Assembly (NCBI GenBank): GCA_963853835.1
Contig: OY970830.1
Coordinates: forward strand, 51,846,401-51,910,400
Source of the DNA: Calendula officinalis
Taxonomy: Eukaryota > Streptophyta > Magnoliopsida > Asterales > Asteraceae
Length of the DNA: 64,000 nt
Direction of reading: 5' to 3'
Every line of letters begins with the position of its first letter. Positions within the stretch are counted from its first letter, which is position 1. The position numbers and the translations under genes were made by a program. The notes under the pieces are model-generated. The model was not told the origin of the DNA and did not search any database. It was given only the letters and a program-made list of their open reading frames with translations. Shown piece by piece: positions 1 to 10,289 of this stretch.

Positions 1-320
1 GTGGGCGGCGGAGGTGGAGGGTGGTAGCCTGAGGCGGTTGTTGCAGGTGGGTTTCAGTGGTAGTGATGTGCAATCGGCGACGGTGGAGGAGGGTGGTAGC
101 TGGATGTGATTGTGCCGGTGGGTTTCGGTGGTAGTGATGTGTAACCGGCGACGGTGGTGGAGGGTGGTGGCCGGCGACGATTGTTGTATGTGTTAGTGCA
201 GCGCTAGAGACGCTGGAGGAAGGTGGTTGATGGTGGCGGTTGTTGCAGATGCATTTTGGTATTAGTTTTGTAAAATGGTGGAGGAGAATGGCGGCCATTG
301 TTGGTTGTTTAAAGCTGGGT
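1..320. repeat. GGT/GGC-rich degenerate minisatellite
   Basis: The first 300 bases are built from imperfect GGTGG, GGCGG and GGTAGTGATG units. Phrases such as gggtttc(a/g)gtggtagtgatgtg recur about every 80 bases. It resembles the G/T-rich core of the foldback element near 48.1 kb, so it may be the truncated core of a related transposon. No gene is supported here; open frames in this tract are products of the repeat. Confidence 0.7.
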
Positions 321-349
321 GAGAGAGAGTGTTTGAAGAATTCTATATA

Positions 350-776
350 TCTTACTACTATATAAAGCATTTAGGCCTACCCCATTAGGCAAGTTTAAGG
401 AGCTCCTTAAACTTGATTTTAAGGACCTTTCCACTTTTATTAGTTAGTTCTGTACCTTAAAAAAAATAAATCGCGGCTAATAAGATTCGAACCCAAGACC
501 TCTCCTAACTTATCACTATGTGTTAACCACTTGCTATACATTACACTTTGGTAACACCACTCACACTTAATAACAAAAGTCTGTTACTCGAAAACCATTT
601 TACCCAATAACATTAAATATACGACGCTGTAAATCATCAACTCTTACCAAAATCCATATTTCCGTTTAATTATTTATTTCTGGCAACAATTATTACCGTG
701 TAAACGAACAACACTTGCTTGCCACGAAATATGGTTTCTGGGTACCCGCCGCCGCATTGCGCGGGTACCCTGCTAG
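350..776 (+). mobile_element. Short non-autonomous Helitron, copy 1
   Basis: The element starts with TC after an A (349) and ends with CTAG (773-776) before a T (777), the A|T insertion rule of Helitrons. A hairpin with arms GGGTACCCGC (740-749) and GCGGGTACCC (761-770) lies 2 bases before CTAG. It has no terminal inverted repeats and no target duplication. A near-identical copy lies at 9860-10289. It has no coding capacity, so it must be moved by an autonomous relative elsewhere. The hairpin-to-CTAG distance is shorter than is usual for the class. Confidence 0.88.
483..536 (-). other. tRNA-like A-box/B-box module inside Helitron
   Basis: On the minus strand a sequence like a Pol III A box (TAGCAAGTGGTTAAC, around 522-536) is followed about 30 bases later by a B-box-like GGGTTCGAATCT (around 483-494). 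The same antisense module occurs in the Helitrons at 8224 (about 8350-8415) and 9860 (about 9990-10045), and a better-formed one sits at the equivalent place in the long Helitron (5705-5759). No complete tRNA cloverleaf was found, so this is a tRNA-derived or SINE-like fragment at most. Confidence 0.5.
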
Positions 777-1187
777 TACATAAAAGTTGAGTTTCATTTT
801 GAAGTTGCATTATTTAATATGTAATAAATGTATGTATTTAGTTACAAAATTGAGTTCTAATTAAGACATAATTCATGCATAAATGTATAACGTTTAATTC
901 ATGCATTACTAATGCATTAAGTGAATTTTGTATGAACGGACCATCGGTTACAGAAAGTGTCAAAAGGACATTAAACCCAAAAAAACCCCAATGAATATGG
1001 AGCAAAATCGTTTCATGCAGTTACATAAAAGGACTTACATTAAAAGTTTTAAATCCTACCGTTACAAAACTATTAAAACTCCAGCCATCCATAACATTAT
1101 AAATAGTAAGCCAAACCATAAACTACACACATCATCACTTAACAATCGCCTAAAAAACGCATTTTTATTAAATCATTACTGGAAAGA
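777..1187. other. Unassigned AT-rich stretch with possible relic promoter
   Basis: No gene is supported. A TATAAATA box lies at 1098-1105, about 80 bases before the ATG of the peroxiredoxin-like fragment at 1188. The bases between look like a plant 5' leader (CA-rich). The box may therefore be the relic promoter of that pseudogene. Confidence 0.35.
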
Positions 1188-1341
1188 ATGTCTCAATAGA
1201 TGTTGGTGATTAAATTCCCGATGGTACTCTTGCTTAACATGACGAACAAGATCAGATGTAGAGTGCCTTAATTCACTCTCTGGCGTCAGGTAAGAAAGTC
1301 GTCATTTTCAAAGTTCCCGGGGCTTTCACCCCCTACTTGCA
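1188..1341 (+). pseudogene. Type II peroxiredoxin (thioredoxin peroxidase) 5' fragment
   Basis: After an ATG at 1188, one base shift gives a frame reading GD, IPDGTLA, DEQDQM, then HSLASGKKVVIF and VPGAFTP. This is the N-terminal block of plant cytosolic type II peroxiredoxins, which reduce H2O2 and alkyl hydroperoxides with electrons from glutaredoxin or thioredoxin. The frame is broken by TAA, TAA and TAG codons, and by a shift just before what would be the peroxidatic cysteine (TPTC). The rest of the protein is not recognisable downstream. A TATA box 80 bases upstream suggests a gene duplicate rather than a processed copy. Identification rests on recognised motifs, not on an alignment. Confidence 0.72.
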
Positions 1342-2551
1342 TGTTTTAATTATCCGGCTGTTTTCTGTTGTAGTATGTGAAAATTTTGTGTAATGGTGCT
1401 AATATTTCGTTAAATTTTGATCATGCTGCCATGCAGGTACACCCCTCACTTGCAATAAGTATAATGTTTAATTATTCGGTTGTTTAGTGTTGTATATGTG
1501 AAAATTTTATGTAATGGTGCTAATGTTTCGTTAAATTTTGATCATACCGCCATGCCGGTGAAATTTGTGTATCTATTATCGTATAGATTCTATATGCTAG
1601 AAGAAAATTTCATAACGCTTAATTTAATTTTTTTTTTGGATTTCTTTCGGTGTAATACGTTAAAATCTCACGAACAATTGCTAATTATCATGAACATGTA
1701 CTAATATTCACAAACACGTGCTAATAGATTTGATCATTACGTTAACTGAGGCATTACTGAAAAGATGCCTCCCTAGGTGGGCGCTTATTTCAAACGTATG
1801 GATGCATTAATTTTTAGGGATATTGAAAAAAAAAAAATAAACGGCTATTCAAGACTGGTCCAATGTATTAATATTGCAAACGTTTAAATTACAATTGTAC
1901 CAATTCAAAAAATGAAATTTCTTCTTCATTTATGCACTAGGAATACTTTCAAGAAGCTAAAAAGAGAAATACAATGCGTTATACAATGAAAAGCAACATA
2001 GTATAAGAAATTGTGTATAAGGAAATTTAACAACTTAAACTAGCAACCAAATGTATATTTTAATTTGAATACGAAAAATATATTTGTACAATGAATCAAT
2101 TTATATTTATGTTTAATGAAAAAAATTTAAAAAAAACATAATAAACAATAAATTAGACTTATCCTATTTTTTCTTTTGTTTTCTAAACACACATATATTG
2201 AGTTTAAATTTCAATAACTTTTAGTTGAAACACATAACTGATACTGATTTTTCATTAAATATTATATTCATGTTGCAAAAATATCATTTATAATTATTTA
2301 TTTTTTAAAAAACTTTTAAACATTGTTTTCCAAGCACTATTAACTTACCGATCTCCTTTGAAAATATGGTATCGTTTATCCATAGTTGTACTTATAAAAT
2401 ACAAAGCATGGAGATCTTTGTAGTGACACTTATGAGTTTTTATAACATGTTTTATCTTACACACATGTTTATTTACTTTACATTTTACTCTGACAAACTT
2501 TGCTTTGTTCGTACTTTTCAGTTTATACCAACAATTCTCTTATTGTCAACA
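1342..2551. other. AT-rich intergenic DNA
   Basis: No gene is supported. A duplicated phrase (gtgaaaattttgtgtaatgg at about 1377 and gtgaaaattttatgtaatgg at about 1497) gives two imperfect direct repeats of about 100 bases, perhaps the former intron of the peroxiredoxin fragment. The remainder is A/T-rich. Confidence 0.5.
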
Positions 2552-2580
2552 AAGCCCGTGCATCGCACGGACCATTCTGC
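2552..2580. repeat. Helitron-type terminal hairpin relic
   Basis: The short palindrome cccgtgcatcgcacgg is typical of plant Helitron 3' ends, but no CTRR terminus or matching 5' end was found nearby. It is probably a truncated or decayed Helitron tail. Confidence 0.35.
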
Positions 2581-2829
2581 CTCGTAGGGAAGAAAATAAA
2601 AGAGAGAGAATATTTATTGTTATATGAAATTGGTTTAAATGAACATCGAATTTCCAAAAAACACAAATCCCTATTAACTATAATTAATTTTTTTAAATAT
2701 AGATCTGTTCAAATATATTATAGGTATGTCATATAATAGGACCCTTTGATAATTTTTTTTTTAAAATATAAGTTTAGATTGGAGAGAGAAAGTATTTTAT
2801 AGGTGTAATCATTAGTAATAAATAAATTT

Positions 2830-2922
2830 ATTAAGTAGACCCCTCAAATTTGAGAAATGAGAACCTTTTTGTGGGACAAGATTTTAAGGAGAAATAAGAA
2901 TTTTTTTGGGACGAAGGGAGTA
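2830..2922. mobile_element. Stowaway-like MITE, one end visible
   Basis: The phrase gggacgaagggagtac (about 2908-2923) matches the terminal repeat CTCCCTCCGTCCC of Stowaway MITEs, as in the complete copy at 7858-8121. The opposite terminus is not recognisable, so this is a solo end. Confidence 0.45.
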
Positions 2923-3129
2923 CTTTAGAACTCTAAAATGTTAACTTTTACATACAAAGTTGCATAAACTAAAAGACCAGGGACATTTAGCAGATCCTAC
3001 AATATGAGAAATGGTGTATTATCAATTATGTTACTATTCTTAAAAGTTGTTCTTTCCGCATGTAAATTTAGCTCTTCAATTATTTTACACTAGCTGGTAC
3101 CCGTGCAATGCAGCGGCGGGTACCCAATA

Positions 3130-3225
3130 ATTATATATTACCATGGCAGTAATCATGGTGGCGGCGGTAGTGATGGTGGGTAGCAGAGCTAGTGATTGTG
3201 GTGGTGGTTGGTGGTGGTGAGTAAT
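3130..3225. repeat. GGT/GGC-rich tract in Helitron 3' region
   Basis: An imperfect GGTGGCGGC/GGTGGTGG tract lies just inside the hairpin end of the long Helitron. Its composition resembles the minisatellite at the window start and the foldback core near 48.1 kb. Confidence 0.5.
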
Positions 3226-3439
3226 CCTCCCGGTAGTCAATAAAATAATATAGTTTAGTGATTAATAAATATTATAGGGTAAATTAGTAATTGCAGTCAT
3301 GGGTTTGTATATCAGGTAACCCATTCCAATTAGAAGGAAACAAAATCTATTATAAAAAAAGGTATTCCTTCAGTCGGTGAAGTTGTAACTTGACATTGCC
3401 ACAAGTCATTAATAAATTGCTTGTGTAACATATGCATAC

Positions 3440-3528
3440 CTCATTAGTGACCATAGCATAAACTCACTAAGAAGTGCTCCTTCACTTGCAGCAACTCCAA
3501 AACACACTGTACCAAATTTAGGCGTTAT
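3440..3528 (-). pseudogene. Unidentified exon-like segment captured in Helitron
   Basis: On the minus strand an acceptor-like ctgtttttag is followed by 89 bases without a stop in one frame. The frame reads ITPKFGTVCFGVAASEGALL and onward to FMLWSLM, then comes a donor-like GAG|GTATGC. The coding-like composition and the flanking splice signals suggest a captured exon. I do not recognise the protein. It lies in the same Helitron as the B22 exons, but 1.1 kb away, and no link between the two is visible. Confidence 0.4.
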
Positions 3529-4653
3529 CTAAAAACAGGCCAGTTAAATATTCTAAAGGTAAAAAGGAAACATCTTCCATTTATTAGAAAATTAGTTGAT
3601 GAATGCATACATTTAAATTAGTTGAATGCATACATTTAAACGGTAAGAGAAAATGTCAACAATATTACCCAATACACGCAATCATAGATTACCCAATACA
3701 CTATTTAATAAAACCAATCCTCGATCGATTGTGCTAATTGTTTTCCCGTTTGGTCCTAGAATTGTTAAACTTGGGATCTATTTGACTTCAAATATTCTAT
3801 ATAGGCCTTCCGTCTTGCCAACAAATTCATATGCAAATATCTACAATTAAAATTTCAAATTCTTAAGATTAAACACCAAAAGTTTAAGACTTTTTCATTC
3901 TTGGTTGCTTAATTTGTTCCAATGGATGTTTGGATGCAGGTTTCAAAAAGTTATAACGTAATCTTGAATGATAATAATCATTACTAAAATTGTATTGCCC
4001 AAATTTCAACTCAGTTGCCTTAAGGTGTAGATAAAGTCACAAGATATAGTAGCACACAGCTATGAGTCCATGAAATCGACATTAGGATCAATAGTTTTCT
4101 CATTATTACAAATTTCTACAAGAATTTTTCTGTTGCATACATTTGCTACAAACGCCAAGTTTTTATAACTTTAGTTCCACAATAACAAAAAAGAAAAGAA
4201 CCCCATTAATTATATGATCATAGAAATCAAAATAACTAAATAAACAACTGGTATATCAACATGATCTGAAATATTCAGTTTGCTATACGTTCTCCGTTCA
4301 AAAGGTTAGTTTGCTGCAATAACCTGCATTTTGGCTTCAGATCCAGTTTGACCATCTTGTTCCATACTTTAAGATCCAGCAATGCCCACAACCATAACGC
4401 TCTCCAATCCGGCATACAACAATCCAATTACACCTGTGTAATTGACCCGTTTGGCCAGATTGACCTGTGGGATTGACCCGTTTCAGACAATCCGATCAAA
4501 ATGCAGCTGCACAAAATGAAAAATCATCACAAGCACACGCAGAACCTAAATCCAATATAAACACAACAAAATATGGAATAACATGGTTAACATGGTAGTC
4601 TTTTTATAAATAGTAATTTAGTGTGTGTTCAAATGAAAACAGTAAAAGATTAC

Positions 4654-5318
4654 CCTAGATGGAGGTGTAGGGTTGCGAGTGAACTTGCTACCACCAGGAG
4701 CCCATGGAACTGTTCATTGCAATAAACATCATAAAATTAAAGTTAAAATTTTGATTATAATTTAAGTGGCATTTACCAACGTAGGGATCATGGTGCCTTT
4801 GCTTATTCTATTGTGCTTCATCATCAGCAATCATTCAATCAATAGTTTCTATATCTTCCTGTATAACCATAAATATAAAACAATTCATATTAGAAGTGAA
4901 TTAGTAGTATCAAGGTAATGATCAACATAAAAAACTATTCGGTAACTCAAGTCTTCTCCAAAATAGCAGTAGTACAGAACCTATTGAAATTAAATTAACA
5001 ATTTAGAAGTGGGGAAACAGCAGCTTGTTCAATTTAGAACTTAAAATCAAAAAATAAAAATCATATCTTTGAAGTTAACAACAGCCAAGATAAAACATTT
5101 AAGCAAACATACACATCCATACAGATAAAACACTAACAAAATTACAGTTTGAACGAACTGAAAAGCACTGAGTGATCTAAAACATTGGAAATGAACATTC
5201 CTTAATGCTCAAATACCTCAAAAGCAACGCCATTAGCAAAAAACTTGCGGTACATGTAAATGTAGAAGAAACGAACCACATTTTTATTAGCATTGAATCT
5301 CTCACGAAGTGCATCGGC
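4654..5318 (-). pseudogene. Complex I B22 subunit (NDUFB9/CIB22-like) fragment, captured
   Basis: Three exons with matching splice sites can be read on the minus strand: 5318-5217 (starts ADALRERFNANKNV), 4858-4777 (EDIETID, MIADDEAQ, HHDPYV) and 4709-4654 (VPWAPGGSKFTRNPTPPS). The junction of the last two restores HHDPYVVPWAPGG exactly. This is the C-terminal half of the plant NDUFB9/B22 LYR-type accessory subunit of mitochondrial NADH dehydrogenase. The copy is dead: the second exon has in-frame TGA and TAG codons, and about 20 foreign codons follow NANKNV in the first, perhaps retained intron. The N-terminal half and the last residues were not found. It lies wholly inside the minus-strand Helitron, so it is best explained as Helitron gene capture including introns. 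Confidence 0.75.
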
Positions 5319-5704
5319 CTGCAATCAACAATTTAAAACCAAATCAAACACATAAAAGAGTAAATATAGAAATGAATCTGCAAAAATAATGAAACCCTAA
5401 AATAGAGATGTAGGTAAAAAATACATCAAGTTATGATCAACACCAAAAGGAAACTTTAACAGAAATCGACTGAAATTATAAATAGACTCAAGCTTGGAGG
5501 AACAGAGGTAATTACAGACACGCACTTAAGGTTGAAGGAATCGAGCAGTGGAAGAAATCGAGGAGGCGTCTTGAGAATTGAATCGACGGAGGCTTTTGAA
5601 GACCCGATGCAATTGAACAGAAGAGGCGTCTGTTTAGGGTGAATCGTAACACGGGGTAGAGGTGTCATATTGATTGTTTCGGAAAGAAAGCACATCTTAA
5701 ATTG

Positions 5705-5759
5705 TAGTTCAGTTGGTAAGTGAACTCGCATATGTTCCATTGATCTCGTGTTCGAGCCT
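5705..5759 (+). other. tRNA-like A-box/B-box module inside long Helitron
   Basis: TAGTTCAGTTGG (5705-5716) fits the Pol III A-box consensus TRGYNNARNNGG. GTGTTCGAGCC (about 5748-5758) fits a B box, about 32 bases later. It is antisense to the Helitron and 115-170 bases from its 5' end, the same place and orientation as in the short Helitrons. No cloverleaf or CCA end is present. Confidence 0.55.
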
Positions 5760-5874
5760 TCTTGAAAGCATTTTATTTTTAAAACTCAATCAGGGCAAAA
5801 AAAGAAAGTGTGTTGGCTGAATTTTCAGCCTTGCTATATAAGGAAAGGGTAAATGCTTTATAATATAGTAAAGA

Positions 5875-7857
5875 TAGATGATATATCTGAAAGCAGATTT
5901 GTGTTCTATCCCCATAATTGTATTGCCATCCATGTGACATCATACGTAACAATTTTTTACGTCATTTATCATAATCATCGCTCTTAGTATATCGTAGTAT
6001 TGTAGTAGGCTTTGGCATGTTTCTATAATGCAACATGGTTTCTAGTGTTTGGCCCCTTTGTTAGATATATACATTTTTCCTTTTTCCTTGCCGTTAAAAA
6101 AGGATTTATATCGTAATAGAAAGATCACTATTTTTTATGAAAAAGTATTTCATTTTCTAGACTAAAAAACCCACTTTTAATCTTACCATGATTTAACAAA
6201 AATAATATATTTTTCCTCCTGTTTTGGAATAGGAAAAGGCATATGTCCCATTTGCGTAATATCTGTTTAATATACAAAAGCTTATTGATCTTATATGGAC
6301 TAAAATCAATTTTTTTTCATAAAAACAAATAAATGCTATAAAAACTAAATTTATTAATATTATATCGTAACAGAAGGATAAAAAAAAAAATCATGAAGAT
6401 AGTAGGTCCTACTTGTGTATCTCGAAGCTTTATGATGTTTTATTAATTTTGCTACCACACTTTTTATTGCTTATACCACATTATACAAACATCTCTGCAT
6501 ACTGTACAAATAAATAATGCAATTACTGTGGTAGATGAATTAAAATATGTGGTGTAAAAATCTCCACTTTTTAGAATATCCGTATTCCGTAATGGTACTA
6601 AAATTTTGTTTGATCAGTGTCAAATCAATTTTACAGTATCTTTTTCTTTCTAAATCAAAAATATGACCAAATCACTGTAGTGGACCAGTGGTGACTAAAT
6701 TCACACGAGTATATCATCAAAGAATAAAGTATATCAACTTACGCATAATACAACGTATGGTTCTCTCTCAAGAAGTCTAGTTGCTCAGGCGACCAAACAC
6801 ACACGAAAAATGGAAAGGGATTCGTTGCTTTTTGTTCCCCCAATAGATATGATCTTTTATACTCTTTGTTATTTTGTAGGTTTGGTTAAATTTTAGTTTT
6901 TGATTCATCACCTCATATGTTTTCTAGTACAAAATTATTATCGCTCTCTAATATCCCATCTAAGTTTTATTTAATTAATTAAAATTACCGAAGCAGAATA
7001 TTAAATATCTCATTATCTACTAAGTTTTATTTAGATATTAACAATATTCTTGAAAAATTAGTTTGTAATAGAAACTGCAAACCAATACTTTCACATTTAC
7101 CCCTTTACTTATTTACTAATAACAGGAAACTTATCATACTCATTCATAGCTTAACTTCATATTAAGCTTAAAAACAATTTATTTCCTATATATTATCGTA
7201 GTTTATGAAATTAAAAAAAATTAATAGCAAAATTCTGTATACAATTAAATCATGAGTTGGACAGATCCATAATTTTATAATTCAGTTTACTTATATCATG
7301 TGATCCCTCCAATCAACGAGTTTGGCGTTATTTGTGTTTTAAAGGTTGTAAACTAATTAAACGTTTTTAGTTTTGATTATAATTATATAAAATTATAATT
7401 AAATTAAAATACTGTAATTTAGTTACTGCCCACAAAAATACTTTTTCTCCGGTTACCCACATCAAATTTAAATTTAGTTTTAATAGCATTACCCTATTGA
7501 CATTCTTAGCGTCTTCACATGCTTAGTAGCATACATTGCCACGTTACTTCGATACGCTTAAAGTAATCAAAAAGAAAAAAGAACAAAAAAGAAAACACAA
7601 ATTCAAGATTCTGTATTTTTTATGATACACTTTAAAACTTGCTTTATTTGCTAAAAAAATTGGTGAACTCATAAAAACTAATTATCTCCTTTAATATAAT
7701 GAAATGACTCATTTCACTTAATTTTTTACTTTTAAATCACTAAACTCATTTTAATTATAATATGTGGGATTCATCACTCAAACTAAGTATGTAATTTAAT
7801 CTAAGTTAACCTTGATTACAATCTTTTACCTTTAAATAACGTAAAATCTAAATTGTA
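5875..7857. other. AT-rich intergenic DNA, no gene seen
   Basis: About 2 kb of A/T-rich sequence without a convincing coding frame, splice pattern or complete transposon end. A weak repeat (ttatatcgtaa(t/c)agaa at about 6107 and 6361) is the only internal structure noticed. Confidence 0.6.
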
Positions 7858-8121
7858 CTTCCTCCGTCCCACAAAAAACTTCCCATTTGGCCTTATATTT
7901 TTGTCCCACAAAAAATTTCTCATTTCATACATTTGATGAGTTCCACATAATAAAATAATATTATTACTAAGGACCCCACCATTAACTATCCACTAACTAT
8001 CTTTCTCTCTCCAAACCAATCATATATTTTAATCACAATTATTACCAATAACCCCACCATTAACTATCACCTTAAAACTTGTGCCCAACTCAAATGGAAG
8101 TTTTTTGTGGGACGGAGGGAG
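7858..8121. mobile_element. Stowaway-type MITE
   Basis: The termini CTTCCTCCGTCCCACAAAA (7858 onward) and TTTTGTGGGACGGAGGGAG (ending 8121) are inverted repeats of the Stowaway (Tc1/mariner) kind. TA dinucleotides flank both sides (7856-7857 and 8122-8123). At 264 bp it has no coding capacity and would depend on a mariner transposase in trans. Confidence 0.85.
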
Positions 8122-8223
8122 TATCACTTATTTTGAAACGGAAGAAATATCATTTTGGAGACAAAAAAAAGAAAGATTCTATATTTTTCTTGATATAATA
8201 TCTTCTACTTAGTGTCGTTATTA

Positions 8224-8880
8224 TCTTACTAATATATAATGCATTTAGGCCTACCACATTAGGCAACTTTTAAGGACCTCCTTAAACTTAATTTTAAGGA
8301 GCTTTCCTCTTTTGTTACTTACTTCTCTGCCTTAAAAAAATTAAATCGCAACTTTTAAGATTCGAACACAGGACCTCTCCTAACTTAGGACTATGTGTTA
8401 ACCACTTGCTCTACATTACATTTTATTTAAAACCACACACACTTCCCCTATTAACCTGTTACTCCAACCGATTTATCACTAACATTAACTATACCGCTTT
8501 AGTTATAGCAACAATTGACTATACCAAACTCATTTATAACCAAAAAGCATATATAACGGGCTGTATATCAACAACTTCTAGAAACAAAAGCCGTTTAATT
8601 TATAACCGAAAATCAAATTTTGACCATACCAAAACTATTTTTTAACCGAAAATCCACTTTTGACCATACATAAACAACCATCTACAATTCATGCAAAGCA
8701 TTTTGGGATACAAAAATTTATAACCGAAAAGCATATATAACAGGCTATATATCAACAATTTCTAGAAACAATTTCCGTTTAATTTATAACCGAAAATCAA
8801 ATTTTGACCATACCAAAACCATTTATAACCGAAATCAACTTTTGACCATACATAAACAAGCAGCTACAATTCGGGCCACA
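8224..8880 (+). mobile_element. Diverged Helitron relative, 3' end not found
   Basis: It begins A|TCTTACTAATATATAATGC at 8224 and follows the short Helitrons for about 200 bases, including the lines on 'aggcctac' and the antisense tRNA-like module. After that it diverges into a duplicated 186-base unit. No hairpin plus CTAG end could be located before the (TA)n tract, so the right boundary is approximate and the copy is probably truncated. Confidence 0.55.
8532..8872 (+). repeat. Two-copy direct tandem repeat, unit about 186 bp
   Basis: Copies start at about 8532 and 8718 (tttataacc(a/g)aaaagcatatataac...). Each contains smaller repeats of tataaccgaaaatcaa and ttttgaccatac. They lie in the distal half of the diverged Helitron and have no coding meaning. 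Confidence 0.75.
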
Positions 8881-8917
8881 CTATATGCTCCACGTTAATG
8901 TTTAGTGTCCGGTTCAT

Positions 8918-9071
<154 letters not shown>

Positions 9072-9296
9072 CCATTGTCAAATTGTCATACCAACTTGAA
9101 ATAACTATACATATTTCAACTAGCTACGTGTAAGCAACAAAGACAACTAAAATGTCTTCAACTTTTTGAGGCTCTAGAGGTACAAGTTTCATAACCAATT
9201 TGCAAATATACTATAATGTCACATACTGATTAGTACGCGTGTGTATTTCACGGTTATTTATTCTAATGTAATTATTTCATTCTTTTTTTTTGCAAG

Positions 9297-9818
9297 GCTT
9301 TTGTACTATACGAGACGATTGAAAACTTTCAAGACCTCTGGAAACCTCAGTACTGGTACAAATGCAGATGCGTGCGCGTTGAATATACTTGGTTTGACCA
9401 CAAACAAAACAAACTGTATTTGTTTTTGCTTGACAGATTTGTAAGTAATTGTTAATTGTCCACGTTAATAATTCCTAAATGTATATGTTTCTACCGACGT
9501 TACTAATAACCATTTCTTTTTAGAGACACAAAATTGCGGCGGTAATTCCCTCCACTTTAATAACTGCCTATCAGGGACGACAACTACAAGGTGGTCTATT
9601 TTCACTGAAAAATTTCAAGATTGATTACAACGACGTCGATGACTTTCCACGACTAGGCAACTATACCTTTGTTCGCAATGAATGGGCTATAGTATTCAAC
9701 ATACATACCGTCCTTGCCGATACTACGAATACAGAAGATTCTTGGTTTCCTAGATACCCGTTGGTCATATCTCCCACATGGCTCTTGAATGATCACTCAA
9801 GGCGACAAATGTTGATTG
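9297..9818 (+). pseudogene. RPA1-like (DUF223 OB-fold) gene fragment, two exons
   Basis: Exon 9297-9440 follows an acceptor (tttgcaag) and reads LWKPQYWYKCRCVRVEY then LYLFLLDRF. Donor gtaagt and acceptor ttttag lead to exon 9524-9818, which reads RHKIAAVIPSTLITAYQG, GGLFSLKNFKI and NYTFVRNEWAIVFNIHT and ends at a donor. The frame is open across both exons. The pattern (W-x-V-x-V-R, L-D-x-x-I-A-A-x-I, G-x-L-x-S-L-K-N-F, N-Y) is that of the first OB fold of replication protein A1-like proteins, which bind ssDNA. In plants many copies belong to Helitrons. No start codon, later OB folds or zinc finger were found before the Helitron at 9860, so I treat it as a partial gene. Confidence 0.6.
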
Positions 9819-9859
9819 GTACAACTATTTTATATAACTTTTTTTAATTAAAAATAATA

Positions 9860-10289
9860 TCTTACTATTATATAAAGCATTTAGGCCTACCCCATTAGGC
9901 AAGTTTAAGGAGCTCCTTAAACTTGATTTTAAGGACCTTTCCACTTTTGTTAGTTACTTCTCTAACTTAAAAAATAAATAAATCGCGGCTAATAAGATTC
10001 GAACCCAAGACCTCTCCGAACTTATCACTATGTGTTAACCACTTACTATACATTACACTTTGGTGACACCACCCACACTTAATAACAAAAGTCTGTTACT
10101 CGAAAACCATTTTACCCAATAACATTAAATATACGACGTTGTATATCATCAACTCTTACCAAAAATCCACATTTCCGTTTAATTATTTATTTCTAGCAAC
10201 AATTATTACCGTGTAAACGAACAACACTTGCTCGCCACGAAATATGGTTTATGGGTACCCGCCGCCGCATTGCGCGGGTACCCTGCTAG
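9860..10289 (+). mobile_element. Short non-autonomous Helitron, copy 2
   Basis: Begins TCTTACTATTATATAAAGC after A (9859) and ends hairpin plus CTAG (10286-10289) before T. It is nearly identical to the copy at 350-776, differing by scattered substitutions and a few short indels, so both moved relatively recently. It lies 41 bases downstream of the RPA1-like exon, probably inside its next intron. Confidence 0.88.

Larger units (their letters stand above)
3090..5874 (-). mobile_element. Long non-autonomous Helitron carrying gene fragments
   Basis: Read on the minus strand the element begins TCTTTACTATATTATAAAGC at 5874, preceded by A, and ends with a hairpin and CTAG (3093-3090) followed by T. 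That is the A|TC...CTAG|T signature. The 5' end resembles that of the short Helitrons (TCTTACTACTATATAAAGC) and the 3' hairpin GGTACCCGTGC...GCGGGTACCC (3096-3127) is a variant of theirs. At 2785 bp it is much longer and carries captured exons (complex I B22 and one unidentified exon). No Rep/helicase gene is present. Confidence 0.85.

Noticed and set aside
483..536. A functional tRNA gene on the minus strand
   Set aside because: Only box-like words are present; no acceptor or anticodon stem can be formed convincingly.
8224..8880. A complete third short Helitron
   Set aside because: The 5' end is convincing but no hairpin plus CTAG terminus was found, so it is listed only as a diverged relative.
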